DNA from: Sodalis-like endosymbiont of Proechinophthirus fluctus
GTDB lineage: Bacteria > Pseudomonadota > Gammaproteobacteria > Enterobacterales > Enterobacteriaceae
Length of the DNA stretch: 5,700 nucleotides
Direction: 5' to 3'
NCBI RefSeq assembly: GCF_001602625.1
Contig: NZ_LECR01000007.1
Location: 13,469 to 19,168 of the forward strand
Below are positions 1-5,700 of this stretch, one piece after another (within the stretch, counting starts at the first letter, position 1; the number at the start of each line of letters is the position of its first letter). The notes beneath the pieces were generated by a model. The model worked only from the letters and a program-made list of their open reading frames with translations, searched no databases and was not told the origin of the DNA. Both the position numbers and the translations under genes were made by a program.

Positions 1-540
1 GCAGTACACCAGGGCATTGTCGCCCGCGTACAGGCAGGGAGGCAGTTTCAAGAGAACGATCTGCCGGCGCTACTGGCACAGCAGGCCGTGCCGCTGCTGC
101 TGGTTTTGGATGGTGTTACCGACCCGCATAACCTTGGAGCCTGTCTGCGCTGTGCCGCCGCCGCCGGTGTCCATGCGGTGATTGTGCCGCGCGATCGCGC
201 GGCGCCGCTGAACGCTACAGCCAAAAAGGTCGCCAGCGGCGCTGCGGAAACCGTGCCGCTGATCCGCGTTACCAATCTAGCGCGCTTGCTGCGCTTGCTG
301 CAAGAGCATGATGTATGGATCGTCGGCACCGCCGGTGAGGCAAATCATCATCTCTATCAAAGTAAACTTACTGGGCCACTGGCGCTGGTGATGGGTGCGG
401 AAGGCGAAGGCGTGCGTCGCCTGATCCGTGAACATTGCGATGAGCTCATCAGTATTCCCATGGCTAGCACGGTTTCGTCCCTTAATGTGTCGGTTGCCGC
501 CGGAGTTTGCCTGTTTGAAGCCGTGCGGCAGCGAAGTTAG
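1..540 (+). CDS. rlmB: 23S rRNA (guanosine-2'-O)-methyltransferase RlmB, 5' end outside window
   Basis: RlmB is a SPOUT-class (SpoU) methyltransferase that puts a 2'-O-methyl group on G2251 in the P-loop of 23S rRNA, using S-adenosylmethionine. The frame is open from base 1 to a TAG at 538-540, giving 179 residues. Against the E. coli protein (243 aa, from memory) the first visible residue lines up with about residue 65, so the N-terminal RNA-binding domain is off the edge and the catalytic knot domain is complete. The SpoU motifs are all present: [14 protein letters not shown] (about residues 36-49 here), [13 protein letters not shown] (about 130-142) and [19 protein letters not shown] (about 151-169). 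A GTG at 88 is an internal valine, not the start. No lesion is visible, in contrast to most non-ribosomal genes nearby. The name is secure; function is inferred from the family. Confidence 0.96.
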   Translation, partial: AVHQGIVARVQAGRQFQENDLPALLAQQAVPLLLVLDGVTDPHNLGACLRCAAAAGVHAVIVPRDRAAPLNATAKKVASGAAETVPLIRVTNLARLLRLLQEHDVWIVGTAGEANHHLYQSKLTGPLALVMGAEGEGVRRLIREHCDELISIPMASTVSSLNVSVAAGVCLFEAVRQRS

Positions 541-563
541 ACATCATCTCGCGGCCGCCAGCG

Positions 564-597
564 AGCGCTATCTAGCTTGGTAGCTGAAGCGCTTTTA
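564..597 (+). terminator. possible rho-independent terminator of rlmB
   Basis: AGCGCT at 564-569 can pair with AGCGCT at 588-593. Inside, AGCT at 574-577 can pair with AGCT at 582-585 around a TGGT loop. The right arm runs into TTTT (593-596) and then A. The position, 24 bases after the rlmB stop, suits a terminator. The internal loop is asymmetric and the U-run is short, so it may be weak or partly decayed. Confidence 0.4.
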
Positions 598-607
598 TGA
601 TGCCATA

Positions 608-627
608 GGTATTTTCGGGTATTTTCG
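608..627 (+). repeat. 10-bp unit, two perfect tandem copies
   Basis: GGTATTTTCG occurs at 608-617 and again at 618-627 with no mismatch. It lies in apparently non-coding DNA and looks like a small slippage duplication. Confidence 0.85.
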
Positions 628-723
628 CCCGTGCCATGGCTTTGACGGTCGATGTACCACGTGGACGTCCGCGTCCTCGGTGTTGTACGTTCTCTCCTTT
701 GACGACTTAACGTGCCTGCTCCC

Positions 724-1041
724 TCACTGATAAAGAATCGCTTCTTTGTGCTAAATTCTAGGGTGACCGTTTCATCGATCATCGGGATCTGGTAGCAATG
801 CGCCTGACGTTCATCCGCCTGGCGTTTTTAGCATCCATCGAGCTACCGTGTTCATTCACGATAGCCTTGCCTATCTGCGTCAGCGAACCCACCATATTGC
901 TTGCTTGCAGCTGATTTCCACCGTCTGTTGTTCTGGCGCCGCCGCCGGCGCCAGTTTGCTGTTTAACACATCATATCCCGCTAACGGCAAGCAGTAAAAG
1001 ATGATTGTCGAAAATATGATCTTCAAGGTAAGCTATTTCAT
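724..1041 (-). pseudogene. bsmA: bsmA (yjfO) remnant: DUF1471 lipoprotein, inactivated
   Basis: BsmA-type proteins are small outer-membrane or periplasmic lipoproteins with a YhcN/DUF1471 fold, linked in E. coli to biofilm and stress phenotypes. On the minus strand an ATG at 1039-1041 begins a lipoprotein-like leader (LKIIFSTIIFYCLPLAGY), with the lipobox cysteine replaced by tyrosine (TAT at 973-975). A TAG is already codon 3. The body is spread over several frames: KLAPAAAPEQQTVEIS, then VGSLTQIGKAIVNEHGSSMD, then QADERQAHCYQIPMIDETVT, then AILYQ followed by TGA (724-726). These segments match the family pattern of a SxMDA element, KADE..A.YYQI, MIDET and a terminal AILYR. Total length is 106 codons against about 109 residues in E. 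coli. The divergent arrangement with yjfP is also that of E. coli. At least one stop, three frameshifts and lipobox loss make it dead. The family call rests on short segments. Confidence 0.75.
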
Positions 1042-1088
1042 AGCCAATAGCCAATAGCCAATAGCCAATAGCCAATAGCCAATAGCCA
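1040..1088. repeat. heptanucleotide array, ATAGCCA x 7
   Basis: Seven perfect head-to-tail copies of ATAGCCA fill 1040-1088, with no interruption. The array begins inside the start codon of the minus-strand bsmA remnant (ATG at 1039-1041) and covers the place where its ribosome-binding site should be. It lies about 125 bases upstream of the yjfP start. It has no spacers, so it is a simple tandem repeat and not a CRISPR array. Confidence 0.97.
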
Positions 1089-1212
1089 AATACCCGCAGT
1101 AATTAGATGATTAAATTATATTTAAACCGGACAGAAGTAATTCTGGTAATAACCAGACACTGCGGTGATAGGACGGCGCAGCATGACGCATTAAGGCAAA
1201 CAGGGAGGATCC
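1089..1212. promoter_or_regulatory. divergent bsmA/yjfP intergenic region with two overlapping hairpins
   Basis: This AT-rich spacer should hold the promoters of both divergent genes, but I cannot pick a convincing -35/-10 pair. Two perfect inverted repeats compete for the same bases: CAGAA 1132-1136 with TTCTG 1141-1145, and TCTGGT 1142-1147 with ACCAGA 1152-1157. AGGGAGGA at 1202-1209 is a strong ribosome-binding site for the yjfP start at 1213, so translation signals survive although the gene does not. Confidence 0.5.
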
Positions 1213-1843
1213 ATGGTAGAGATGCATGCATCAGGAGTACGTCAGCGACATCGAAGTGATACATGCAGTGCTGGAAGATGGTTATACCTTACCGCTGCCG
1301 ACGTTGTTTTTTACTATATCTATACCTCGTCCAAAGAGGTATATAGCTATTTCTGCCATGCGCCGGCACTGGTTGGGGTTCCATGTGACCCTGCCGGATA
1401 CTCTCATGCACGGTGCCCGTTTTGAAGGCGATGAGCAATGCCGATTACGGCATTTTTTGGATATTCTGCGCAATAATATCGACGAAATTGCCCGTGCTGT
1501 ATGCGCATTATCGCCAGCGGGTAGTAGTATTGACGGGCGTCGCATCGATTAGCAGCATGATAACGCTAGGACCGCTGGCGCGCTATAATTGACCGTCGTC
1601 TGCCGCAGTGTTGATAGGATCCAGTAATTTTATTCAACTCAGCCGCGCGTTATTTCCGCCGGATGCGCAGGATTATAAACGGCGCTTTGTCGCTGCGCCG
1701 GCGCCGCTGGTGGACTACGACGGTCTTTCAGCGGTTAGATAAATTGCGTGATGGGCTGCTGATCTGGCATGGTGATGCGGATCCACTGGTGCCGCCAATG
1801 GAAAGAGCGTGGCTGTATCAGGCGCTAGCAGCGCAAGGCGCCC

Positions 1844-1921
1844 ATCATCGGATGCGGTTATCTCACTAGCCGGAAATTAGCTATCATCGGATGCGGTTAT
1901 CTCACTAGCCGGAAATTAGCT
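1844..1921 (+). repeat. 39-bp perfect tandem duplication inside yjfP remnant
   Basis: A 39-base unit at 1844-1882 is repeated exactly at 1883-1921. The unit is 13 codons long, so it keeps the frame of the yjfP C-terminal part. Both copies contain the same TAG, in a position where the E. coli protein has Gln, which fits CAG to TAG. The perfect identity suggests a recent event. Confidence 0.97.
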
Positions 1922-1976
1922 ATAAAATTACCAGTGTGCTCACGGAGGCGGCCACCGTCGCTTTTTTCACGATGCG

Positions 1977-1996
1977 CTTTAGCCTTGTGGCTAAAG
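1977..1996 (+). other. 8-bp perfect stem-loop at the end of yjfP remnant
   Basis: CTTTAGCC at 1977-1984 pairs perfectly with GGCTAAAG at 1989-1996 around a TTGT loop. No U-run follows on either strand, so it is at best a terminator remnant. It overlaps the last codons of the yjfP frame. Confidence 0.4.
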
Positions 1997-2046
1997 GTTA
2001 AAGCTGATGGCCAGCCGCGTAACCTGGAAATAATCCGCTGCGGTCC

Positions 2047-2075
2047 TTGTGTTTAGCTGGCTAGATAAGTACAAT
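2047..2075 (+). promoter_or_regulatory. probable sigma-70 promoter of the rpsF operon
   Basis: TTGTGT at 2047-2052 and TACAAT at 2070-2075 are separated by exactly 17 bases. The -10 box matches consensus at five of six positions and the -35 keeps the key TTG. Transcription would start near 2082, giving a leader of about 95 bases that contains the stem at 2115-2150. It is the best pair I can find between the yjfP remnant and rpsF; it is unproven. Confidence 0.6.
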
Positions 2076-2112
2076 TGCGCGTCATTTTTCGACCGTACGC
2101 TTATCACGTTCC

Positions 2113-2152
2113 TTGCTTCCATGGGCCGGGGTTGGCCTTTGACAGGAAGCTG
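2113..2152 (+). promoter_or_regulatory. rpsF leader stem resembling the S6:S18 autoregulatory binding site
   Basis: In the rpsF 5' leader, GCTTCC (2115-2120) pairs with GGAAGC (2145-2150). Between them an inner hairpin is possible, either GGCC 2124-2127 with GGCC 2134-2137 or the alternative 2128-2131 with 2136-2139, which leaves CC of a CCG trinucleotide (2126-2128) unpaired. From memory, many bacterial rpsF leaders carry a stem with a conserved CCG bulge that imitates the 16S rRNA site and binds the S6:S18 complex to repress translation. Position (25 bases before the start), size and the CCG fit that motif. I could not run a covariance model. Confidence 0.65.
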
Positions 2153-2175
2153 AATAATCCATAAGGAGCAATTCT

Positions 2176-2571
2176 ATGCGTCATTACGAAATCGTTTTTA
2201 TGGTTCATCCTGACCAAAGTGAGCAGGTTGCTGGCATGATCGAACGCTACAGCGCCCTTATTACCGGTTCTGAAGGTCAGATCCATCGCCTGGAAGACTG
2301 GGGCCGCCGTCAGTTGGCTTACCCGATTAACAAACTACACAAAGCACACTATGTTCTGCTGAACGTAGAAGCACCGCAAGAATTGGTCGACGAGCTGGAA
2401 ACATCTTTCCACTTCAATGACGCCGTTATCCGCAGCATGATCATGCGTGTTAAGCGCGCAGTAACTGAAGCGTCTCCGATGGTCAAAGCCAGAGACGAGC
2501 GCCGCGAGCGCCGCGAATATTTCGCCACCGAAACCAACGAAGACTCTGATACTGGGGATTCTGAAGGGTAA
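2176..2571 (+). CDS. rpsF: 30S ribosomal protein S6
   Basis: S6 is a platform protein of the 30S subunit. It pairs with S18 and binds the central domain of 16S rRNA. The 131-residue product begins [18 protein letters not shown] and matches the E. coli protein over its length, including [20 protein letters not shown] (about residues 41-60) and [19 protein letters not shown] (about 78-96), followed by the usual charged, acidic tail. AAGGAG at 2163-2168 lies 7 bases before the ATG. It is the first gene of rpsF-priB-rpsR-rplI and ends in TAA directly followed by TAG (2569-2574), leaving only three bases before priB. No damage is visible, as expected of a gene under strong selection. The tail differs most from E. 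coli, which is normal for S6. Confidence 0.99.
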   Translation: MRHYEIVFMVHPDQSEQVAGMIERYSALITGSEGQIHRLEDWGRRQLAYPINKLHKAHYVLLNVEAPQELVDELETSFHFNDAVIRSMIMRVKRAVTEASPMVKARDERRERREYFATETNEDSDTGDSEG

Positions 2572-2574
2572 TAG

Positions 2575-3127
<553 letters not shown>

Positions 3128-3165
3128 TCGGTCATTGTCCACTAACTCTTTGAGAGGATAAGGTA

Positions 3166-3618
3166 ATGCAAGTTATTCTGCTTGATAAAATCACCAAGCT
3201 GGGCAATTTAGGTGATCAGGTTAACGTTAAAGCGGGTTATGCTCGTAACTTCTTAGTGCCGCAAGGCAAAGCCGTGCCGGCCACCAAGAAAAACGTAGAA
3301 TATTTCGAGGCGCGCCGTGCTGAACTGGAAGCCAAACTGGCGGATGTTCAGGCAGCGGCCGAAGCACGCGCTGCAAAAATCAATGAACTGGGTAGCGTCA
3401 CCATCGCGTCTAAAGCAGGCGACGAAGGTAAACTGTTCGGCTCTATTGGCACTCGCGATATCGCTGGCGCGATCACCGCTGCCGGCGTTAACGTCGCGAA
3501 AAGCGACGTGCGTCTGCCGAACGGTGTTCTACGCACGACTGGCAACCACGACGTCCGTATCCAGGTACACAGCGATGTTTTTGCCACCCTGAATGTGGTG
3601 ATTGTGCCCGAAGCGTAA
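3166..3618 (+). CDS. rplI: 50S ribosomal protein L9
   Basis: L9 is an elongated two-domain protein at the base of the L1 stalk that binds 23S rRNA domain V and helps keep the reading frame. The 150-residue product has the N-terminal rRNA-binding domain ([20 protein letters not shown], then [20 protein letters not shown]), a long connecting helix rich in Ala, Glu and Lys (about residues 41-75), and the C-terminal domain with [19 protein letters not shown] and [17 protein letters not shown]. coli L9 has 149 residues. AGAGGA at 3153-3158 lies seven bases before the ATG. It is the last gene of the operon, with a terminator about 20 bases after its TAA. The extreme C-terminus (VVIVPEA) differs from E. 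coli but keeps length. Confidence 0.98.
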   Translation: MQVILLDKITKLGNLGDQVNVKAGYARNFLVPQGKAVPATKKNVEYFEARRAELEAKLADVQAAAEARAAKINELGSVTIASKAGDEGKLFGSIGTRDIAGAITAAGVNVAKSDVRLPNGVLRTTGNHDVRIQVHSDVFATLNVVIVPEA

Positions 3619-3638
3619 TCGCTAGATTATGCGATGAT

Positions 3639-3668
3639 AAAACGCTGGCATAGGGGGTCCGGCGTTTT
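3639..3668. terminator. rho-independent terminator after rplI, likely bidirectional
   Basis: AAAACGCTGG (3639-3648) pairs with CCGGCGTTTT (3659-3668) over ten base pairs with one G-T wobble, around a 10-base loop. The right arm ends in TTTT. Read from the other strand, the same stem also ends in TTTT followed by AT, so it could stop both the rpsF operon and the convergent ytfB transcript. Confidence 0.85.
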
Positions 3669-3675
3669 GCTATTT

Positions 3676-3692
3676 CACCCTGTAAGAGGGTG
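3676..3692. other. second short stem-loop between rplI and ytfB remnant
   Basis: CACCCT at 3676-3681 pairs with AGGGTG at 3687-3692 around a GTAAG loop. There is no U-run on either strand. It sits just downstream of the main terminator and may be a decayed or auxiliary structure. The rest of 3693-3779 shows nothing recognisable. Confidence 0.4.
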
Positions 3693-3779
3693 GGATGAAA
3701 ACTGGCCGTCCGATGGTTTTAGCGCTACGCGCGCGGGAGCGGGTGAGGGTGTTGAGGGTCACCGATAGTGGAGGAATGG

Positions 3780-4311
3780 TTATTGCCGCTGGTAGCTGCC
3801 ATCGAGCTGGAGCGCGAAATATGCTGGGCCAGCGTCACCGGTTTCCATTTCTATTGGCGTTACAATGCTCTATGGGTTTTGTACTATATGTACTTCCTGC
3901 CCGACTTGCAGATTGCTCAGCGGTTTGTTGTTGGCCCTCCACCTATGCCATGGAAAGACATCCGCTACCGGCAGATTGTGTGCACGGAACAGCTGGGCCA
4001 GCGTCTGGCCTTCAACGACGCGGTACGTTTGTACGCCCTGCTCGTCTGTGTTGCTATCACCGACGCTGTTCTCTATCAGCTCGGCATCATACTCGGCACA
4101 GCAAAGGATGCCGTATCGTTGCGGAGCATTGATAGCGGCGGCATCGTTGGACTGTAAGGTCAAAGAAAAGCAGTGGTCACCTCACCAGTAATGCGATAAA
4201 TCAGTATCCAACGGCGATGAATGAGCGGGTAGGTGGCCCCATACAGTTAAAGCCGTCCAGCGCGCCCATAATGTTGCTAATAGCGTCTATCCACACTGTA
4301 AGGCTCGTGTG
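3780..4311 (-). pseudogene. ytfB: ytfB (oapA) remnant: OapA-domain cell-surface/division protein, inactivated
   Basis: YtfB (OapA) is an inner-membrane-anchored protein with a LysM-like OapA domain that binds glycan and has been tied to cell division and surface properties. On the minus strand the domain reads QTYRVVEGQTLAQLFRAHN, then LPVADVF and NNKPLSNLQVGQEVHIVQN, a close match to E. coli. An in-frame TAG (3870-3872) cuts it there, yet the same frame continues SIVTPIEMETGDAGPAYF and LQLDGSYQRQ to a TAA at 3780-3782, which fits the family's C-terminus. Upstream, LDGFNCMGP and, in another frame, YPLIHRRWILI match the juxtamembrane segment before the single membrane helix, and the helix itself is disrupted. 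So there is at least one nonsense codon and two frameshifts. The 5' limit is only estimated by counting back from these segments. It is convergent with rplI and divergent from fklB, as in E. coli. Confidence 0.87.
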
Positions 4312-4478
4312 CGTGCGCGTGGCCGGATGGCGCTGACGTTCGTGGCAGTACGTCTGCCATGTAGTTCATGGCGATGGCTGGTACTACCGATGGGCATTAC
4401 ATCGGGCTCATCATCGGCGGTGCCGTAGCGGTAGGATGTACGCTAGCGTCACAGCAGGGATCGCTCTAGACGTCGGCG
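4312..4478. promoter_or_regulatory. divergent ytfB/fklB intergenic region
   Basis: This region should contain the promoters for both divergent genes, but I cannot identify a convincing one. It starts beside a 16-base alternating purine-pyrimidine tract (4306-4321). A 33-codon frame at 4368-4469 encodes a hydrophobic, glycine-rich peptide (IGLIIGGAVAVGC) but has no ribosome-binding site, so I do not call it a gene. Confidence 0.35.
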
Positions 4479-5114
4479 CTGCAGATAGCCAGGATGTAGG
4501 GCGTGTTCTCCGTCGACGCGGCAGGCAGGCTGTCCTGATCACCCCTGTTTTGCCCCGGTGCGCGCTTGTTACTCTCACCAACTTTTGCACGTGTTCATCA
4601 ATCTCAAGGGCGGGCCGGCTGATGTCATCATCAGGGGCCGAAATGGCGACGCTATTGCGCGCTGTGTGCCGTCCACGAATGCGCCGACACGGTGTGTCAG
4701 GAGCGCCAGCAACATCTGGCGGTGGAAGGTGATAAGTTCCTGGCGGACAGACAACACGGACAAGAGGACAGTGTCACACTGACCGAATTGGGTCTGCAAT
4801 TTAAAGTCTTAACCTCATTGCATGGGCCTATCCTATCCCGCCAAGATCGCGTGCGTATGCACACTATACCAGCCAGATGCTGGACGGTATAGTGTTTGAT
4901 AGTTCAGTTGAGTGGGGATAGCCGTCGGAATTCCCGGTCAGCGGCATAATTGCCGGTTGGAATCGAAGCGCTGACGTTAATACCGGTCGGGCTCTCCCCA
5001 GTGTGAATTGTATATTCCTCACAAACTGGCTTACGGGCGAGCGCAGCTCGGGTGCACTCATTCCTCCTTTCAATGCATTGATTTTTGCAGTGGAACTTGC
5101 TGGAAATCCTGTAA
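4479..5114 (+). pseudogene. fklB: fklB remnant: FKBP-type peptidyl-prolyl isomerase, multiply frameshifted
   Basis: FklB (FKBP22, about 206 aa in E. coli) is a dimeric prolyl cis-trans isomerase with an N-terminal helical dimerisation part and a C-terminal FKBP domain. Clear homology begins near 4600 (LKGGPADV) and runs as VHECADTVCQERQQHLAVEG, TELGLQFKVL, RQDRVRMH, then YTSQMLDGIVFDSSVEWG, PSEFPVSGIIAGW, IEALTLIPVG, ELYIPHKLAYG and SSGALIPPFNALIFAVEL, finally LEIL plus TAA at 5112-5114. Frames change at an AC duplication (4861-4864), after GW, around 4995-5010, near 5035, and at an extra T in the last codons (5098). A TAG at 4919-4921 replaces a Glu codon. The N-terminal third is too degraded for me to align firmly; the start is obtained by counting back from His-66 of the E. 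coli protein. Confidence 0.88.
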
Positions 5115-5280
5115 GTCTGCGGGAGGCGGCGCGCCGACACGCTTACCTTATTCCACACCGGCAGCCTTCCTGATAGCGTGGTGCTGGCACTATGAAAATT
5201 CTGCCCTGCTGGATGTTGAAGAGTTATCATGCTGAACTAAAATATTATTATTGTTATAAGGATAATATTATAAGTATATC
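5115..5280. promoter_or_regulatory. spacer upstream of cysQ with an AT-rich inverted repeat
   Basis: No gene is recognisable here, although E. coli has cycA to cpdB between fklB and cysQ, so a large deletion is likely. The last 45 bases are strongly AT-rich. AATATTAT (5241-5248) and ATAATATT (5262-5269) form a perfect 8-bp inverted repeat 13 bases apart, close to where a cysQ promoter or operator would lie. AAGGA at 5258-5262 is too far (18 bases) from the ATG at 5281 to be a good ribosome-binding site. Confidence 0.4.
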
Positions 5281-5700
5281 ATGATTGAACACATCATTAC
5301 TCTTTCCTGCGACGCCAGCGCAGCCATTATGCAGGTCTACAATGGTGGAAAACTGCTGGAGCTGAATCAGAAGCAGGATGATTCTCGCCGGTTACCGCTG
5401 CAGATTTGGCCGCGCATCGGGTCATCGCCACCAGTTTGCAGGCGCTGACAACGGACATTCCCCTGCTCTCCGAAGAGGATTTACCGGACTGGTCCGTTCG
5501 TCAGCATTGGCGCCGTTTTGGGCTGGCAGATCCCTTGGACGGAACCAAGGAGTTTCTGCACCTCAAAAGGGAATTTACGGTCAATATCGCGCTGATAGAC
5601 GACGGTAATCCCATGATGGGCGTGGTCTATGCGCCAGTCACCGACAGGCTATATGCTGCAGTGGACGGAAATGCCTGGAGTATTGATAAGAACGGCGATC
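5281..5700 (+). pseudogene. cysQ: cysQ, 3'(2'),5'-bisphosphate nucleotidase, frameshifted and cut by the window edge
   Basis: CysQ removes the 3'-phosphate of PAP (adenosine 3',5'-bisphosphate), a by-product of sulfate assimilation and of holo-ACP synthesis, giving AMP. It belongs to the Mg-dependent inositol-monophosphatase fold. From the ATG at 5281 the frame reads MIEHIITLSCDASAAIMQVY and LNQKQDDS, then loses homology and stops at TGA 5446-5448 (55 codons). The matching frame resumes at once as [14 protein letters not shown], then [22 protein letters not shown] and [20 protein letters not shown], open to the window end. Metal-binding motifs (EED and DPLDGT) are intact. The break is explained by a TC duplication (TCTC at 5383-5386) or a one-base loss there. 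Apart from this single lesion the gene looks healthy, so inactivation is recent, or the shift is a sequence error. About 140 codons of roughly 246 are visible. Confidence 0.9.

Larger units (their letters stand above)
541..723. other. gene-poor stretch between convergent rlmB and bsmA remnant
   Basis: I see no recognisable gene here on either strand. A minus-strand open frame crosses it but is only the run-on of the shifted bsmA remnant and has no protein-like features. The stretch holds the possible rlmB terminator and a perfect 10-bp direct repeat. In E. coli several genes (yjfI to yjfN, including aidB) lie at this point in the map; none left a trace I can read. Confidence 0.6.
1213..2001 (+). 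pseudogene. yjfP: yjfP remnant: alpha/beta-hydrolase (esterase), multiply frameshifted
   Basis: YjfP is a cytoplasmic serine carboxylesterase of the alpha/beta-hydrolase fold (about 249 aa in E. coli). Pieces match it in order over three frames: MVEM with a good SD; EYVSDIEVIHAV; YTSSKEVYSYF; LGFHVTLPDTLMHGARFEGD; ASISSMITLG (nucleophile elbow, GASMG in E. coli, glycines lost); LSRALFPP; KLRDGLLIWHGDADPLVPP (acid Asp region); SYKITSVLTEAATVAFF (catalytic His position now Tyr). Visible lesions are a GCAT duplication at 1224-1231, loss of one T in the run 1307-1312, shifts near 1340-1375, 1495-1535 and 1690-1735, TGA at 1590-1592, TAG at 1867-1869, and a 39-bp duplication repeating that TAG at 1906-1908. 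Removing the duplication leaves 750 bases, exactly 250 codons, so the gene is full length but dead. The end chosen is the in-frame TAA at 1999-2001. Confidence 0.92.

Noticed and set aside
48..329. 93-codon minus-strand open frame
   Set aside because: It lies wholly antisense to rlmB, is low in complexity (Ser, Ala, Arg rich), and is a by-product of the GC-rich coding strand.
551..558. GCGGCCGC palindrome
   Set aside because: A single 8-bp GC palindrome in GC-rich DNA with no other vector-like sequence around it.
1040..1088. Repeat array considered as CRISPR
   Set aside because: The units are 7 bp and directly adjacent with no spacers, so it is a simple tandem repeat.
1206..1216. GGATCC and CCATGG sites next to the yjfP ATG, suggesting a cloning junction
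   Set aside because: The flanking sequence continues as yjfP homology with a natural ribosome-binding site; restriction-site overlap of this length is expected by chance.
541..2100. Search for insertion sequences or prophage remnants
   Set aside because: No transposase or integrase segments, terminal inverted repeats or target duplications were seen; the long frames are explained by bsmA and yjfP decay.
3348..3592. Overlapping open frames on both strands inside rplI
   Set aside because: They are shadows of the L9 reading frame, with compositions that follow its codons.
3693..4157. Plus-strand open frames of 108-145 codons across the ytfB remnant
   Set aside because: They run antisense to clear OapA-domain homology on the minus strand and have no recognisable features of their own.
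5261..5280. GATAAT...TATC resembling a Fur box
   Set aside because: Only the ends fit; the interior does not follow the 7-1-7 pattern and cysQ is not a known iron-regulated gene.
5379..5390. Programmed frameshifting to join the two cysQ halves
   Set aside because: There is no slippery heptamer, no downstream pseudoknot I can see, and the family is not known to use recoding; a TC duplication explains it more simply.

Overview
The window looks like part of a gammaproteobacterial (Enterobacterales) chromosome caught in genome decay. Protein sequences and gene order both follow the enterobacterial stretch rlmB ... bsmA/yjfP ... rpsF-priB-rpsR-rplI ... ytfB/fklB ... cysQ. The mixture of near-perfect ribosomal genes with freshly broken, still alignable accessory genes is what a recently host-restricted symbiont of the Sodalis type would show. 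Sodalis glossinidius or a close ally is my best guess from memory of that lineage; it is an inference, not something the sequence proves.

Layout. Positions 1-540 carry the 3' three quarters of rlmB (23S rRNA Gm2251 methyltransferase), intact as far as visible and followed by a possible terminator. After a gene-poor stretch (541-723) comes a wrecked bsmA (DUF1471 lipoprotein) on the minus strand at 724-1041. A run of seven 7-bp repeats starts exactly on its start codon. Diverging from it is a wrecked yjfP (alpha/beta hydrolase, 1213-2001) with several frameshifts, an internal TGA, and a TAG that was copied by a 39-bp tandem duplication.

Positions 2047-3668 are the only fully healthy block: a promoter, a leader with a stem resembling the S6:S18 autoregulatory site, rpsF (S6), priB (primosome protein), rpsR (S18), rplI (L9) and a terminator shared with the convergent gene. 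Three ribosomal proteins and a replication-restart protein are made from one transcript, and S6:S18 probably feeds back on it.

Positions 3780 to about 4311 (minus) are a pseudogene of ytfB/oapA, a cell-surface/division protein. About 4479 to 5114 (plus) is a pseudogene of fklB, an FKBP-type prolyl isomerase. From 5281 to the window edge is cysQ (PAP phosphatase), apparently broken by one frameshift near codon 35.

Compared with E. coli as I recall it, the genes between rlmB and bsmA, the ula cluster between yjfP and rpsF, and cycA through cpdB between fklB and cysQ are missing, while the surviving order and strands are kept. Many lesions are small tandem duplications, so replication slippage looks like a leading way these genes died. 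I found no mobile element, CRISPR array, RNA gene or convincing new system; the interest lies in the decay pattern, the heptamer array and the ribosomal leader.
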